DNA of 51,982 nucleotides from Nitrosomonas ureae (lineage in GTDB: Bacteria; Pseudomonadota; Gammaproteobacteria; Burkholderiales; Nitrosomonadaceae). Made by a program: the position numbers and the translations under genes. This document shows, in pieces, positions 37,282 through 45,543 of this stretch. Within the stretch, counting starts at the first letter, position 1; every line of letters begins with the position of its first letter. The stretch spans positions 1 through 51,982 of the forward strand of contig CAMCBD010000007.1 in NCBI GenBank assembly GCA_945872825.1, written 5' to 3'. The notes beneath the pieces are model-generated. The model did not search any database, had not been told where the DNA came from, and saw nothing but the letters and a program-made list of their open reading frames with translations.

Positions 37282-38775
37282 TTAGTTATTCTTCAACTGA
37301 TCAATGACCAATTGGCGGATATCGGTGTTTTCTCCTGAATTGATTATCGTGAAATCCGGATTGCCGGGTTTCAGATAATCCAAGCCACGCTCTATCCCTG
37401 AGGCGAGAAAATCATTGATCGCTAATCGGTAGGTTTTTTTTGCATCCACTGGTTTGCCGTTAATTTGCCAAGTGCCGTTAACCTGCTGCGCATTGGCGGA
37501 TTGCAGAAAGCCGCCCGCGCCGGTATTTGCTATCCCTTGATTCAGTACCTTTAACAACAGATCACCTTTGATTGCGGTCAGTTGGACTTTGCCGCCGAAA
37601 GGCAGTACCCGGATGACGTCGTAGACGGTGATTTGACCGGCGGGTAAAATATCATCAATGCGGATCGAGCCGCTGTTGTAGAGTGAGAGTTCGGCTTCCG
37701 GGTAGGGGCGCAGCAGGCTTTGGGCGATTAATTCAGTCAGATTGGTTTTGCGGGTGCGCACACTGGATTCGAGTCCATCCAATGCTTCCGTGGTGGTCGT
37801 GACCACGGCTTCAGGTTCAAATCCCTGTTGACGGAAGGCAGCGAAGGCGATGTTCATCCATTTGTCGACGACTGCCTTGATGCTAGGATCTTCCGCCAGA
37901 TTATCGTTGATCGGTACAAAAGTAGGTTTGATTTCGGTTTTGCCGGTTTGTGGGTCAAAGTAAAGATCAACCACGTAAACCGAGCGTACATTGGCATCGG
38001 CCTTTAGAATCGGTGTGAAATTCCCACGCCAGTTCTGATAGTTGACGTGTTCATGTCCGCCCAGTAGTAATCCGATTTGTGGATCTTTTTGCAGCAATTC
38101 GATGTCATCTTCGATGGTTTGGTGTGTTAAGGCAATAATGAAATCGGAATGCTTGCCGAGTTGCTTGATTTGCTCGTTGGCGACTGTCAAGGGTTCGGAA
38201 TAACTGACATAGTCAGGCTTGTTGATTGGAAGGGTTAGCCCAAACATACCGATCCTAAAAGATTTTCCACTTTTCTTGCCGGTAACTGAAATAACGAGAT
38301 TTTGATTGACGCCTGAGAAAGGACGACCATTCGCGTCAAATACATTGCTGGATACCCAGGTAAATTTTGCTTCTTGCATCCGCTGATAGAATTGACTCTC
38401 CTTGATATCGAACTCATGATTGCCAAAAGTCGCGTAGTCAAGCTCGAAGTGATTCAGAACATCCACCATTTGCCGTCCAGCCAGTCGATCGCCTTCATAC
38501 TGTGCTGTGCCGATTGCAGATGGGCTGAATAGATCTCCGCCTAATGTAGTGATAGTATTGGGGTTGCGTGCCAGTAACTGTTTACGTAATGTGGCAACCC
38601 GTGCAATGCCGCCTTCTTTGCCGCCACTGACCGGTGTAATTTCATATATATCTTGAAAGTGTAGAATCGTGACATGAATCCTGTCATCATCAATGCGCGC
38701 AGATGGTGTTGCGGTGCAAGCAGTCAGTGTAAATGCGAAGAGTACAGCTAACAGAATGGCGTATGGTTTTTTCAT
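37282..38775 (-). CDS. 5'-nucleotidase-type metallophosphatase lipoprotein
   Basis: A 497-residue protein. The N-terminal signal with lipobox LTAC (Cys20) suggests an outer-membrane or periplasmic lipoprotein. The metallophosphatase domain shows HFQDIYEI, GGDLFSPS, GNHEFD, LTHQTIEDD and GGHEHV. The C-terminal 5'-nucleotidase domain shows YNSGSIRIDD and ILPFGG-like RVLPFGGKV. Members remove phosphate from nucleotides or nucleotide sugars outside the cytoplasm. One metal-site residue is unusual: HFQD replaces the more common HxND. The gene stands alone. Confidence 0.85.
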   Translation of the reverse strand: MKKPYAILLAVLFAFTLTACTATPSARIDDDRIHVTILHFQDIYEITPVSGGKEGGIARVATLRKQLLARNPNTITTLGGDLFSPSAIGTAQYEGDRLAGRQMVDVLNHFELDYATFGNHEFDIKESQFYQRMQEAKFTWVSSNVFDANGRPFSGVNQNLVISVTGKKSGKSFRIGMFGLTLPINKPDYVSYSEPLTVANEQIKQLGKHSDFIIALTHQTIEDDIELLQKDPQIGLLLGGHEHVNYQNWRGNFTPILKADANVRSVYVVDLYFDPQTGKTEIKPTFVPINDNLAEDPSIKAVVDKWMNIAFAAFRQQGFEPEAVVTTTTEALDGLESSVRTRKTNLTELIAQSLLRPYPEAELSLYNSGSIRIDDILPAGQITVYDVIRVLPFGGKVQLTAIKGDLLLKVLNQGIANTGAGGFLQSANAQQVNGTWQINGKPVDAKKTYRLAINDFLASGIERGLDYLKPGNPDFTIINSGENTDIRQLVIDQLKNN

Positions 38776-39207
38776 GAGGGCTTTCCGGTTTTTATAGCGC
38801 TGTTACAGTCAGTATTTTTGCAAGTGTATGACAAGTTGTAAGAAATTTACAGTGTCAGACCTTATTCCTGATATGGGTGCCTGCTTTGCAGCGCAGCAAA
38901 TATTTGCTTTGTTTTGTTTGGTCGCAATAAAGTTTTGATGATTTGGTAGTCAGATTGCGAGTATTGCTGTTATCAGCGACGAATTCTTAATATAATCAGG
39001 AACTGTTGCAGCACTTAATAAAAATACAATTCACCAAGATTGGGATATCAGCACGGACCTTGAATAGGAATAATCCGGGATCATGTAATGCGAGGAGCGG
39101 GAAGTCATCGCACGATTTATTAATAGACTCAGAATTTAGATTACTATGCATGTGTTTTTGTTTTTGACAATACTGATTAATAAATTCAAGTAAAAAGGGG
39201 AATTATC
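38776..39207. other. Divergent intergenic region
   Basis: This 432-base AT-rich stretch lies between two divergent genes. TTGACA at about 39163 could be a -35 element for the cytochrome gene, and AAAAGGGGAATTATC precedes its GTG start. Nothing else was recognised. Confidence 0.35.
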
Positions 39208-41264
39208 GTGAAACAATATTTCATATCGTCAGAAAAACGGTTTTTATTTTTTTATATAGCTTTAGTTCTTTTCATTGGAATATTATCTGCTTGTACACTT
39301 ATTCCGGAGACTGAGCCTAATCGCTACGCAGCTACTGTTGAACAAGATCAATTAGGTGATAGTTATACAGAGGTTAAATACCTTGATCAAGGTTGGAATT
39401 CTGCCGACAGTTTGTGGTTCTACTACACCACACAAGGATCAAACCTGATGCCCTATGATTTCTTCCTGGTACTGGAAAAGGCGGGAGAATCTCAGCTTTT
39501 CCGCTCTGATGAGAATATGAATTTCTATCGTTATTTACCCCAGAAGGCCTCATCGAGCAACCCGGATGCGTTACCTGTCGGCTGGGTCAAGGATGACTAC
39601 AAGGGCAAAGAATATGTCGGTTTAACTTGTGCCGCATGTCATACCGGGCAAGTAAACTATAACGGTGTGGGTATCCGTATTGATGGCGGTCCAGCCACCG
39701 CGGATATGGAAAACATCATGAAAGATATCGCAAAAGCTTTGAAACATACGCGTGAAAATGCAGAAGCCTCGCAGCGGTTTGTCAAAAATGTACTGGCAAG
39801 GGGAAATTATAAATCGGAAGCCGAAATACTCGCCGATCTAAGTAAGTATGAACAGCGCATTTATGATTATACCGTGATCAATCATAGCCCAACTGCCTAT
39901 GGCTATGCACGACTGGATGCCTTTGGACGTATTTATAATCGTGTGCTTGACATATCATCAATGAAAGAGAGTTGAGAGAGCTGTTGCGTGATCCTAAGAT
40001 CATGCGAGATCAAGTGATGACTAAGGAACAAATCGACGAGATCATACCAAAGGACATAGGTAAAGTGATGTCGGGAGATCAACGTGATCATGTGATGGAA
40101 CGTCTTAGCAAGCATCTTACTAAATGGCAATTAGGGCGATTGCGCCATGCATTGTTCAACGCACCTGACGCACCTGTTAGCTATCCTTTCTTATGGGACA
40201 TCGCTCAACACGATTATGTGCAATGGAATGGGATAGCTGACAATGCTGGGTTAGGGCCAATTGGTCGCAATGCGGGTGAAGTGATTGGCGTATTTGGCAC
40301 ACTTGACTGGAAGGAAGAAAAAAGAACGACATTATCATCAATTATCGGCGGACAAAGCGATGGCATCACGCAAGTCAGCTTTGACTCTTCTGTAAATGTG
40401 CAAAACTTGCACAGAATTGAATCACACCTAATGAAATTAAATTCTCCTGTATGGCCAGAGGAGATTCTAGGCGCGATCAATAGGGAAAAAGCTGCTCGGG
40501 GTAAAACACTGTTTGACGAGTATTGCGAGGCCTGTCATGCCAGGATTGATCGTGAGGATCCAAATCGTCGTATCATCGCTAATATGACAAAAGTCAATTT
40601 TGTAGGAACGGATTCCGCCATGGCTAAAAACAGTTTCACAGCTCAGGGCTATTCTGGTATTTTGCGCAACCAGTATGTAGGCCTTGGTGTAGGTAATATT
40701 TTACTGGATAAGCAGGCTCCTGTTGCGGCCTTGCTGACTCAAGCAACTACAAATGTGGTGGCCACTCCTGACCCCGATAAATGGTTTTTTCAACGTTGGA
40801 CGGATTGGATTGTTAATCTTGCAAAAGCATTTTTTGAAAATGAGATTAAATCTTCCATTAAGTATGGCAATTATGATCCGGATACTACAGTTAGTCCATT
40901 GGCCTCACTGAATGCCTATAAGGGACGATCTTTGAATGGTATCTGGGCAACGGCACCTTATTTACACAATGGTTCTGTACCATCACTTCATGATTTGTTA
41001 CTACCCAAGAAACGTGAAGGTGATCCGGAGGAGGGTGAATACCGTCCTGAGCAATTTAAAGTTGGATCACGTGAATTTGATCCGGCAAAAGTCGGATTAA
41101 AGAGTAGTGATAAGGGTTTTACTTTTGATACCAGTTTCCCTGGTAATAGCAATGCTGGGCACGAATATGCATCCGGCAAAACAGCGCAACCTAATGGAGA
41201 AGTTTTAAAGCCACTTAACAAAGAACAGAAAGATGACTTGCTGGAATATCTCAAGACTCTATAA
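39208..41264 (+). pseudogene. RoxA-like di-haem c lipoprotein, frameshifted
   Basis: The first frame starts with GTG at 39208 after AAAAGGGG. It has a lipobox LSAC (Cys29), the segment WFYYTTQGSNLMPYDFFLVL, and haem site CAACH (141-145) followed by IRIDGGPATADMEN. It stops at 39975 just after DISSMKE. The rest runs in another phase from NERELRELLRDPKIM. It carries the second haem site CEACH and the conserved SLNGIWATAPYLHNGSVPSL, ending at 41264. One base lost near 39955-39970 explains the break. The order of motifs matches RoxA/RoxB-type rubber oxygenases and related uncharacterised di-haem proteins. Here the second half lacks a start of its own, so the product is probably inactive. Confidence 0.78.
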
Positions 41265-41273
41265 TTAATGACA

Positions 41274-41304
41274 GGAAGTCCCCCGGCTCTTCCGGAGGAC
41301 TTCC
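41274..41304. terminator. Strong hairpin after the RoxA-like gene
   Basis: GGAAGTCC at 41274-41281 pairs with GGACTTCC at 41297-41304, and CCGG/CCGG inside extends the stem, nine bases after the stop codon. There is no T run, so it may be a bidirectional or mRNA-protecting hairpin. Confidence 0.45.
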
Positions 41305-41713
41305 AAATATTGCGCGCATTACGACAACTGTCGTACGTTCTCTGTAAACCACAGCGGTAAAAAATATTCCGGATTGACCTGCGGCAGAAGTGAGGGTTGG
41401 ATTGAGTGATCTTACTGGAATCAATATGAGACCTCCCATAATCAGCTTTTCGACCGGCTGCTTCTAGGAATTGTCGCGACGAATTATAGATCATCACAGC
41501 GAGATTCCCAGAAGGCAAGATAGACTACAAACTCGGCTTGTTCCAGAAATTCTATGATCTACTAGGGGTTATACAATAACGCTCTTGATTTCTTGTAGTA
41601 GCTTAGCTCTATTTATGAAGGGTAAATCAGCTGCAATACAAAACTCAGTGTTCTATAACCCAAATTTGCTTGTGATTTTTAGCTATAGAACACTGAAAAA
41701 CTTCCACTCGACT
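41305..41713. other. Gap with a long inverted repeat only
   Basis: No gene is supported here. Open frames on the minus strand are shadows or lack ribosome sites. The only structure seen is the 13-base inverted repeat at 41645-41696. Confidence 0.4.
41645..41696. repeat. Perfect 13-base inverted repeat
   Basis: TCAGTGTTCTATA at 41645-41657 and TATAGAACACTGA at 41684-41696 are exact complements with 26 bases between them. It lies 18 bases beyond the stop codon of the minus-strand lipoprotein gene and could end its transcript or be the ends of a tiny inserted element. Confidence 0.6.
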
Positions 41714-41905
41714 CTAGTAATTTGATTTTTCTGTGGTTGATCTAGCTTGACCGCCACCTTCCTGATCGCCTGCAGGTATTTGATGGAAAGGTTGAATAGT
41801 TTTGCCGTAAGCCGCAGGATCAGGAGATTCTGGGGCTGTCGGTTTGCCGCCACAAGCAACGAAAGCCAAAATTACTGACGCTGCCAAAAAATGTTTAATT
41901 CTCAT
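41714..41905 (-). CDS. Small lipoprotein
   Basis: A 63-residue protein with signal MRIKHFLAASVILAFVACGG. The lipobox FVAC places the lipidated Cys at 18. The mature part is short, Pro/Gly-rich and without recognised domains. It is probably a small cell-envelope lipoprotein of unknown role, standing alone on the minus strand. Confidence 0.6.
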   Translation of the reverse strand: MRIKHFLAASVILAFVACGGKPTAPESPDPAAYGKTIQPFHQIPAGDQEGGGQARSTTEKSNY

Positions 41906-42128
41906 GTAAAACCTTATGAATATTAGTTAATAATTAGTTTCTCAGTCACAACGATTCTCAGAATACTGATTACAGTCATAGGAGACATTGATCTTAATCA
42001 AACTAAATCAATCTCGACATCAAAAATCTATCTAAATCTTAACGGTAGCTAATTTTTAAGGACTATATGATCAGTGGTGCGGATCAGAATACGTTTTTAT
42101 CTGCCATTGAATGACTTTATAAACCATT

Positions 42129-42290
42129 GACAAGCGCACGTACTGTAACGGTAAATTAACAGAAATTGGCAAACACCAAATCGATAATCGCCTAGTGTCC
42201 TTGACAAGTAAGTGTTATGACAAATTTCTGATTTATCCGGAGTGTAATCAGATTTACTGGTAGAGCGCTTATTACGTGCGCCTTTAGCAT
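42129..42290 (+). pseudogene. Mut7-C RNase-domain remnant
   Basis: An open stretch reads YCNGKLTEIGKHQIDNRLVS, then LTSKCYDKFLIYPECNQIYW, stops at TAG 42261 and continues with degraded SAYYVRL. This is the C-terminal zinc-ribbon part of Mut7-C RNase-domain proteins (CxRCNGxL...YYDEFxxCxxCxxIYWxGSHY). One Cys of the second pair is displaced and the PIN-like N-terminal part is gone. It is a clear but short relic. Confidence 0.5.
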
Positions 42291-42550
42291 CTGACCAATG
42301 TGTTCGGAAATATTAGTATTATTCAGTTGACTGACCGGAAATAATATTTTCTTGCAACTGGGATGTGTATCAGCGTCGGCCTATTTTTTTATTCAGCACC
42401 CATTCAGATTCTGCTTGCTATTATGATAATAAATACAAAGATATTTTTAATGGATTGTCTAGTGAGCATTGCTTAGGAATAAACTCCAGGGCAGTCGTTA
42501 AAGATAAGATTAATTTTTATTGTTTCATAATATTGATGATTGAGGCTGAT

Positions 42551-43621
42551 ATGAAAAAATTCAAATTAACTTGCCTAACTATCATACTTTGTGGGGTATT
42601 TTTAGCACCTCCGGCAGGAGCGGAAGGAGATGGCGGTGGGGGCGATGGCGGAGGCTTCGATGGGGGGGGCGACTTCGGAGGTGATTACGGCGGCGCTGAC
42701 TTCGGAGGGGACTACGGGGGAAGCGATTATGGCGGTGGTTACGACTCCAGTGGCTACTCTGACTATGGTGATTCTGATCAAAGTGATGCTTTTTATCAGG
42801 ATGATGGATTTAATCAGCCGGAAGATTTTGGATTGGCCGATGACCCAGGTCAGGGAGATGACTTTGATCAAACCGGTGCATTTGGCCAATCCAATGATAC
42901 TCATCCAAGTGATAGTGTAGATCAGAGTGCTGGATCACAGCAAAATGATGGATTCGCGCAGGAGCCACTTCGAAACGAACTTGCAACCGTACCTACAGAT
43001 TCTACTGGAGCTGCTGGATCTTCTGATTCTGCTGGGGTCAATCAAGCGAGTCAGGACAATGGCGTTACTCAGGGCGATTCTTCGACTCAGACGGTGAATG
43101 TTGAAAATAATAATAATACTGACCAGAATCAAAACTCTGGACATGATCATCACGGTGGAGGGCACCATCACCATGGTGGATTTGATTCGGGATTCGGGTT
43201 AGGCCTGGGTGTCGGATTGGGATTTGGGTTCGGTCCATGGGGTCCTTTTAGTCCATTCGGTCCTTTTGGAGGTTTTGGCTATTATGGTTTTGGTGTGCCG
43301 TTTAGTAGTTTTGGCTTTTACAGTAATCGGGTGGGTGTCGGGCTCTATAATAATGTTGGTTTTGGACCCTATCGTTATTTTGATCCCTATTATCCGCTAG
43401 GTGGTTACCCTGCTATGGTTGCCGCGTCTCCAGTGTTTTCGGCACCGATGGTTGCAACTCAATCCAGAACGCCAACTTATGTTCAGCAAAATCAAGTTTC
43501 CCGGCCTGCTCCCGTGCAGAATAGAAATTACTGGCATTATTGCCGTAATCCTGAAGGATACTATCCTTATGTCAAGGAGTGTGCAGGAGAATGGATCAAG
43601 GTGCCTCCGCAACCTTCTTGA
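42551..43621 (+). CDS. Secreted Gly/Asp/His-rich low-complexity protein
   Basis: The ATG at 42551 (MKKFKLTCLTIILCGVFLAP), after TGAGGC, is chosen over the long upstream frame because the signal peptide starts there. It ends near PAGA-EG. The mature protein (about 330 residues) has distinct blocks: GDFGGDYGG-type repeats (about 30-70), an Asp/Gln/Ser-rich stretch, HDHHGGGHHHHGG (about 200-212), a Gly/Phe/Tyr-rich stretch (GFGFGPWGPFSPFGPFGGF), and a compact C-terminal motif WHYCRNPEGYYPYVKECAGE with WIKVPP. I know the last motif from many small proteobacterial envelope proteins (YWYYCxxxxxYYPYVxxC). The His cluster suggests metal binding, which is an inference. Confidence 0.75.
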   Translation: MKKFKLTCLTIILCGVFLAPPAGAEGDGGGGDGGGFDGGGDFGGDYGGADFGGDYGGSDYGGGYDSSGYSDYGDSDQSDAFYQDDGFNQPEDFGLADDPGQGDDFDQTGAFGQSNDTHPSDSVDQSAGSQQNDGFAQEPLRNELATVPTDSTGAAGSSDSAGVNQASQDNGVTQGDSSTQTVNVENNNNTDQNQNSGHDHHGGGHHHHGGFDSGFGLGLGVGLGFGFGPWGPFSPFGPFGGFGYYGFGVPFSSFGFYSNRVGVGLYNNVGFGPYRYFDPYYPLGGYPAMVAASPVFSAPMVATQSRTPTYVQQNQVSRPAPVQNRNYWHYCRNPEGYYPYVKECAGEWIKVPPQPS

Positions 43622-43643
43622 TTATTTAAACGAATGGCCAGCA

Positions 43644-43673
43644 GGATAAGGAGATAGCCCTCTGCTCTTATCC
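43644..43673 (+). terminator. Likely terminator after the Gly/His-rich gene
   Basis: GGATAAG at 43644-43650 pairs with CTTATCC at 43667-43673, with inner GAG/CTC pairing, followed by GATTGGTTTTGTTTGATT. It lies between convergent genes and may serve both. Confidence 0.45.
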
Positions 43674-43720
43674 GATTGGTTTTGTTTGATTAAATTTCAT
43701 CAAGGAAAGAAGCGGCAGAA

Positions 43721-44161
43721 TTATTTGATAGGGCTAATTATTTCCCAGTCTTCAATATTTCCCGCAGTTTCGTTAAAAATAGGATGGACTCTTATCTCGC
43801 TGACTTCTTTGAATCGAGCATAGCGCTGAGGATTTCTATCTTTCAGTTTTCCCAATAAGTGGCTGAATTCGTATTCCAGTTGTCCGTTGGTGATTGTAAT
43901 TTTTTCTGTACAACGCTGATCAGTGATTTTATTTCTATCAAAGTGATAACCCCGGCTTCCTGCCTCATCTGCAACAAACCCCAAATATGCAGCGATAGCA
44001 CCAACAGGATTTGTTGTATTCTTGAATCTTGTTAATTGAGGATGATTTTTATATCCCTTGGTATGCCCTTGCAGAACCTTCTGAGCTAATAGACCTTCGC
44101 GCCACAAGGCTACTAAACCTTTAGCATCTAAATAATAGGGATGTATTGACCAAAGTCGCAT
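43721..44161 (-). CDS. Pyrimidine-dimer DNA glycosylase (T4 endonuclease V family)
   Basis: A 146-residue protein starting MRLWSIHPYYLDAKGLVALW, with REGLLAQKVL, then GHTKGYKNHPQLTRFKN and the C-terminal VSEIRVHPIFNETAG. This is the DUF1722-unrelated, short glycosylase family related to phage T4 endonuclease V, which cuts the glycosidic bond at UV-induced pyrimidine dimers. In T4 endonuclease V the N-terminal amine is the nucleophile and follows Met removal. Here residue 2 is Arg, as in bacterial members. It stands alone on the minus strand. Confidence 0.75.
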   Translation of the reverse strand: MRLWSIHPYYLDAKGLVALWREGLLAQKVLQGHTKGYKNHPQLTRFKNTTNPVGAIAAYLGFVADEAGSRGYHFDRNKITDQRCTEKITITNGQLEYEFSHLLGKLKDRNPQRYARFKEVSEIRVHPIFNETAGNIEDWEIISPIK

Positions 44162-44346
44162 AATAATCGATTGAATTTACTTTGGGTTTCTTGCAGATTC
44201 AATCTTAAACATATGGTCTTCTTGATTTTAGCGATATTCATTATTCTGATAATACACTGGGCAGAGCCTTTGCGGGTATGAAAGAAAGATAACATCACGA
44301 TAAGTTGTTAATTTCTTTATATTTCATATAAGCTGAATCGTTCCGA

Positions 44347-44603
44347 TGTGCAGGAAGTGATCACAATTGGTTAAATTATTCGACTATCGTTAACTTTGAT
44401 GGAAATGGCTTGCTTACTTTTAACGCCAGTGGAATAAGCATAGCTATGGTGGCTCGCTCGACATGGTTTCATTTACCAGTCCTATACCCGAGTCAGAAAC
44501 CTACGTCATGCTGTTAGCCGGACTTGAATTGTTGGGCTTCGCCGCACGCCGCAGAAACAAAATATTTAACCCGATTCGAGTTGTTCCAGAAACCCCATCA
44601 TAA
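44347..44603 (+). pseudogene. PEP-CTERM protein, C-terminal remnant
   Basis: One frame reads NFDGNGLLTFNASGISIAMV and then leaves the expected path. In another frame, from about 44463, comes VSFTSPIPESETYVMLLAGL followed by ELLGFAARRRNK. That is the PEP-CTERM sorting signal (normally VPEPETYAMLLAGLGLLGF-ARRR), recognised by exosortase in species with exopolysaccharide loci. Here PEPE has become PESE. The upstream part of the gene is missing, so it is a relic. It implies an exosortase elsewhere in the genome. Confidence 0.6.
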
Positions 44604-44814
44604 AGCTGGGATTTTTTATTGCCGGTGCTGAAGCAAGTGACGCCGGGATAGCGATGACTCATAAGCTTTGGACAAGGGTAATGAAGAATGATAAGGTAAT
44701 TGCTAGCTTGTTCGATGATCATTGTGACTGTAGTCGATTTGCAAAATCAGCCGCAAAAGGATTTTAATAAGTTGACTGAAATCATTAGAATATTATTTTG
44801 TACAGGAACTCAGA

Positions 44815-44988
44815 ATGAAGAGAAAACAGATAGTAAACGTGATCGCTTTCCTGATGATACTGCCACTGTTATCAGGTTGTTGGACTCTCGTTGTTGCCGG
44901 TGCAGGTGCTTATGGCGGGTATAAAATGAAAGAAAACGGCTATACCCTACAAAACCCGATTACCAAGGAAAAGAAATCGAGTAAGTAA
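44815..44988 (+). CDS. Small lipoprotein (57 residues)
   Basis: The ATG at 44815 is preceded by AGGAACTCAG. It encodes MKRKQIVNVIAFLMILPLLS, then the lipobox LSGC (Cys22), a glycine-rich stretch VVAGAGAYGGYK, and a Lys-rich tail ending KEKKSSK. It is likely a lipidated envelope protein of unknown function. It lies 30 bases from the convergent lspA gene, whose product matures lipoproteins. That may be coincidence. Confidence 0.6.
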   Translation: MKRKQIVNVIAFLMILPLLSGCWTLVVAGAGAYGGYKMKENGYTLQNPITKEKKSSK

Positions 44989-45018
44989 GATTTCTGGCGC
45001 TAGGGTTGTAGCCAAGGA

Positions 45019-45510
45019 CTATTTAGCCTTTGCTTTAGAATTTTCAGAATCTTCCTTATGCCGGAAACTTTCGTATATCATCAGCGCGGCACCGATAAAG
45101 ATGGCGGAATCGGCGATATTGAAAGCTGGCCAGTGATAGGTGCCGATGTAGAAGTCCAGAAAATCGACCACATGACCCAGCGTGACGCGGTCATATAAAT
45201 TCCCTAAAGCACCGCCTAAAATCAGGCTCAATGACATACAGAATAATTTCTCATGTTTGTATTTATTGAGCAAGTGGACGATCAATAGGGCAGCACCGGC
45301 CGCGATAGCGCTTAGGAACCAACGCTGCCAGCCGGCTTCCTCGCTCAGAAAGCTAAAGGCTGCACCGGGATTGTAGGTCAGCACCAGGTTAAAAAATCCA
45401 GTTAATGGGATTTTCTGGCCGAATTCCAAGGTAGACTCTACCCAATACTTGCTGGCAAGGTCCAGAACCAGAACGATCAAAGCAATGCTCAGGCTGATGT
45501 AAAGCTTCAT
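45019..45510 (-). CDS. lspA: Lipoprotein signal peptidase
   Basis: A 163-residue inner-membrane aspartyl protease with four membrane segments. It removes signal peptides from prolipoproteins before the lipidated Cys. Conserved boxes are DLASKYWVE, NPGAAFSFL, GALGNLYDRVTLGHVVDFLD with the first catalytic Asp, and AFNIADSAIFIG with the second. It is the last gene of ribF-ileS-lspA, 33 bases after ileS. Confidence 0.95.
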   Translation of the reverse strand: MKLYISLSIALIVLVLDLASKYWVESTLEFGQKIPLTGFFNLVLTYNPGAAFSFLSEEAGWQRWFLSAIAAGAALLIVHLLNKYKHEKLFCMSLSLILGGALGNLYDRVTLGHVVDFLDFYIGTYHWPAFNIADSAIFIGAALMIYESFRHKEDSENSKAKAK

Positions 45511-45543
45511 GGTGAAAAGTTTCCGGTAAATAAGTGTTAGGCT

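Noticed and set aside
39950-39975. Two separate cytochrome genes
   Set aside because: The second frame has no start or ribosome site, and its upstream residues join the first frame in the pattern of one di-haem protein.
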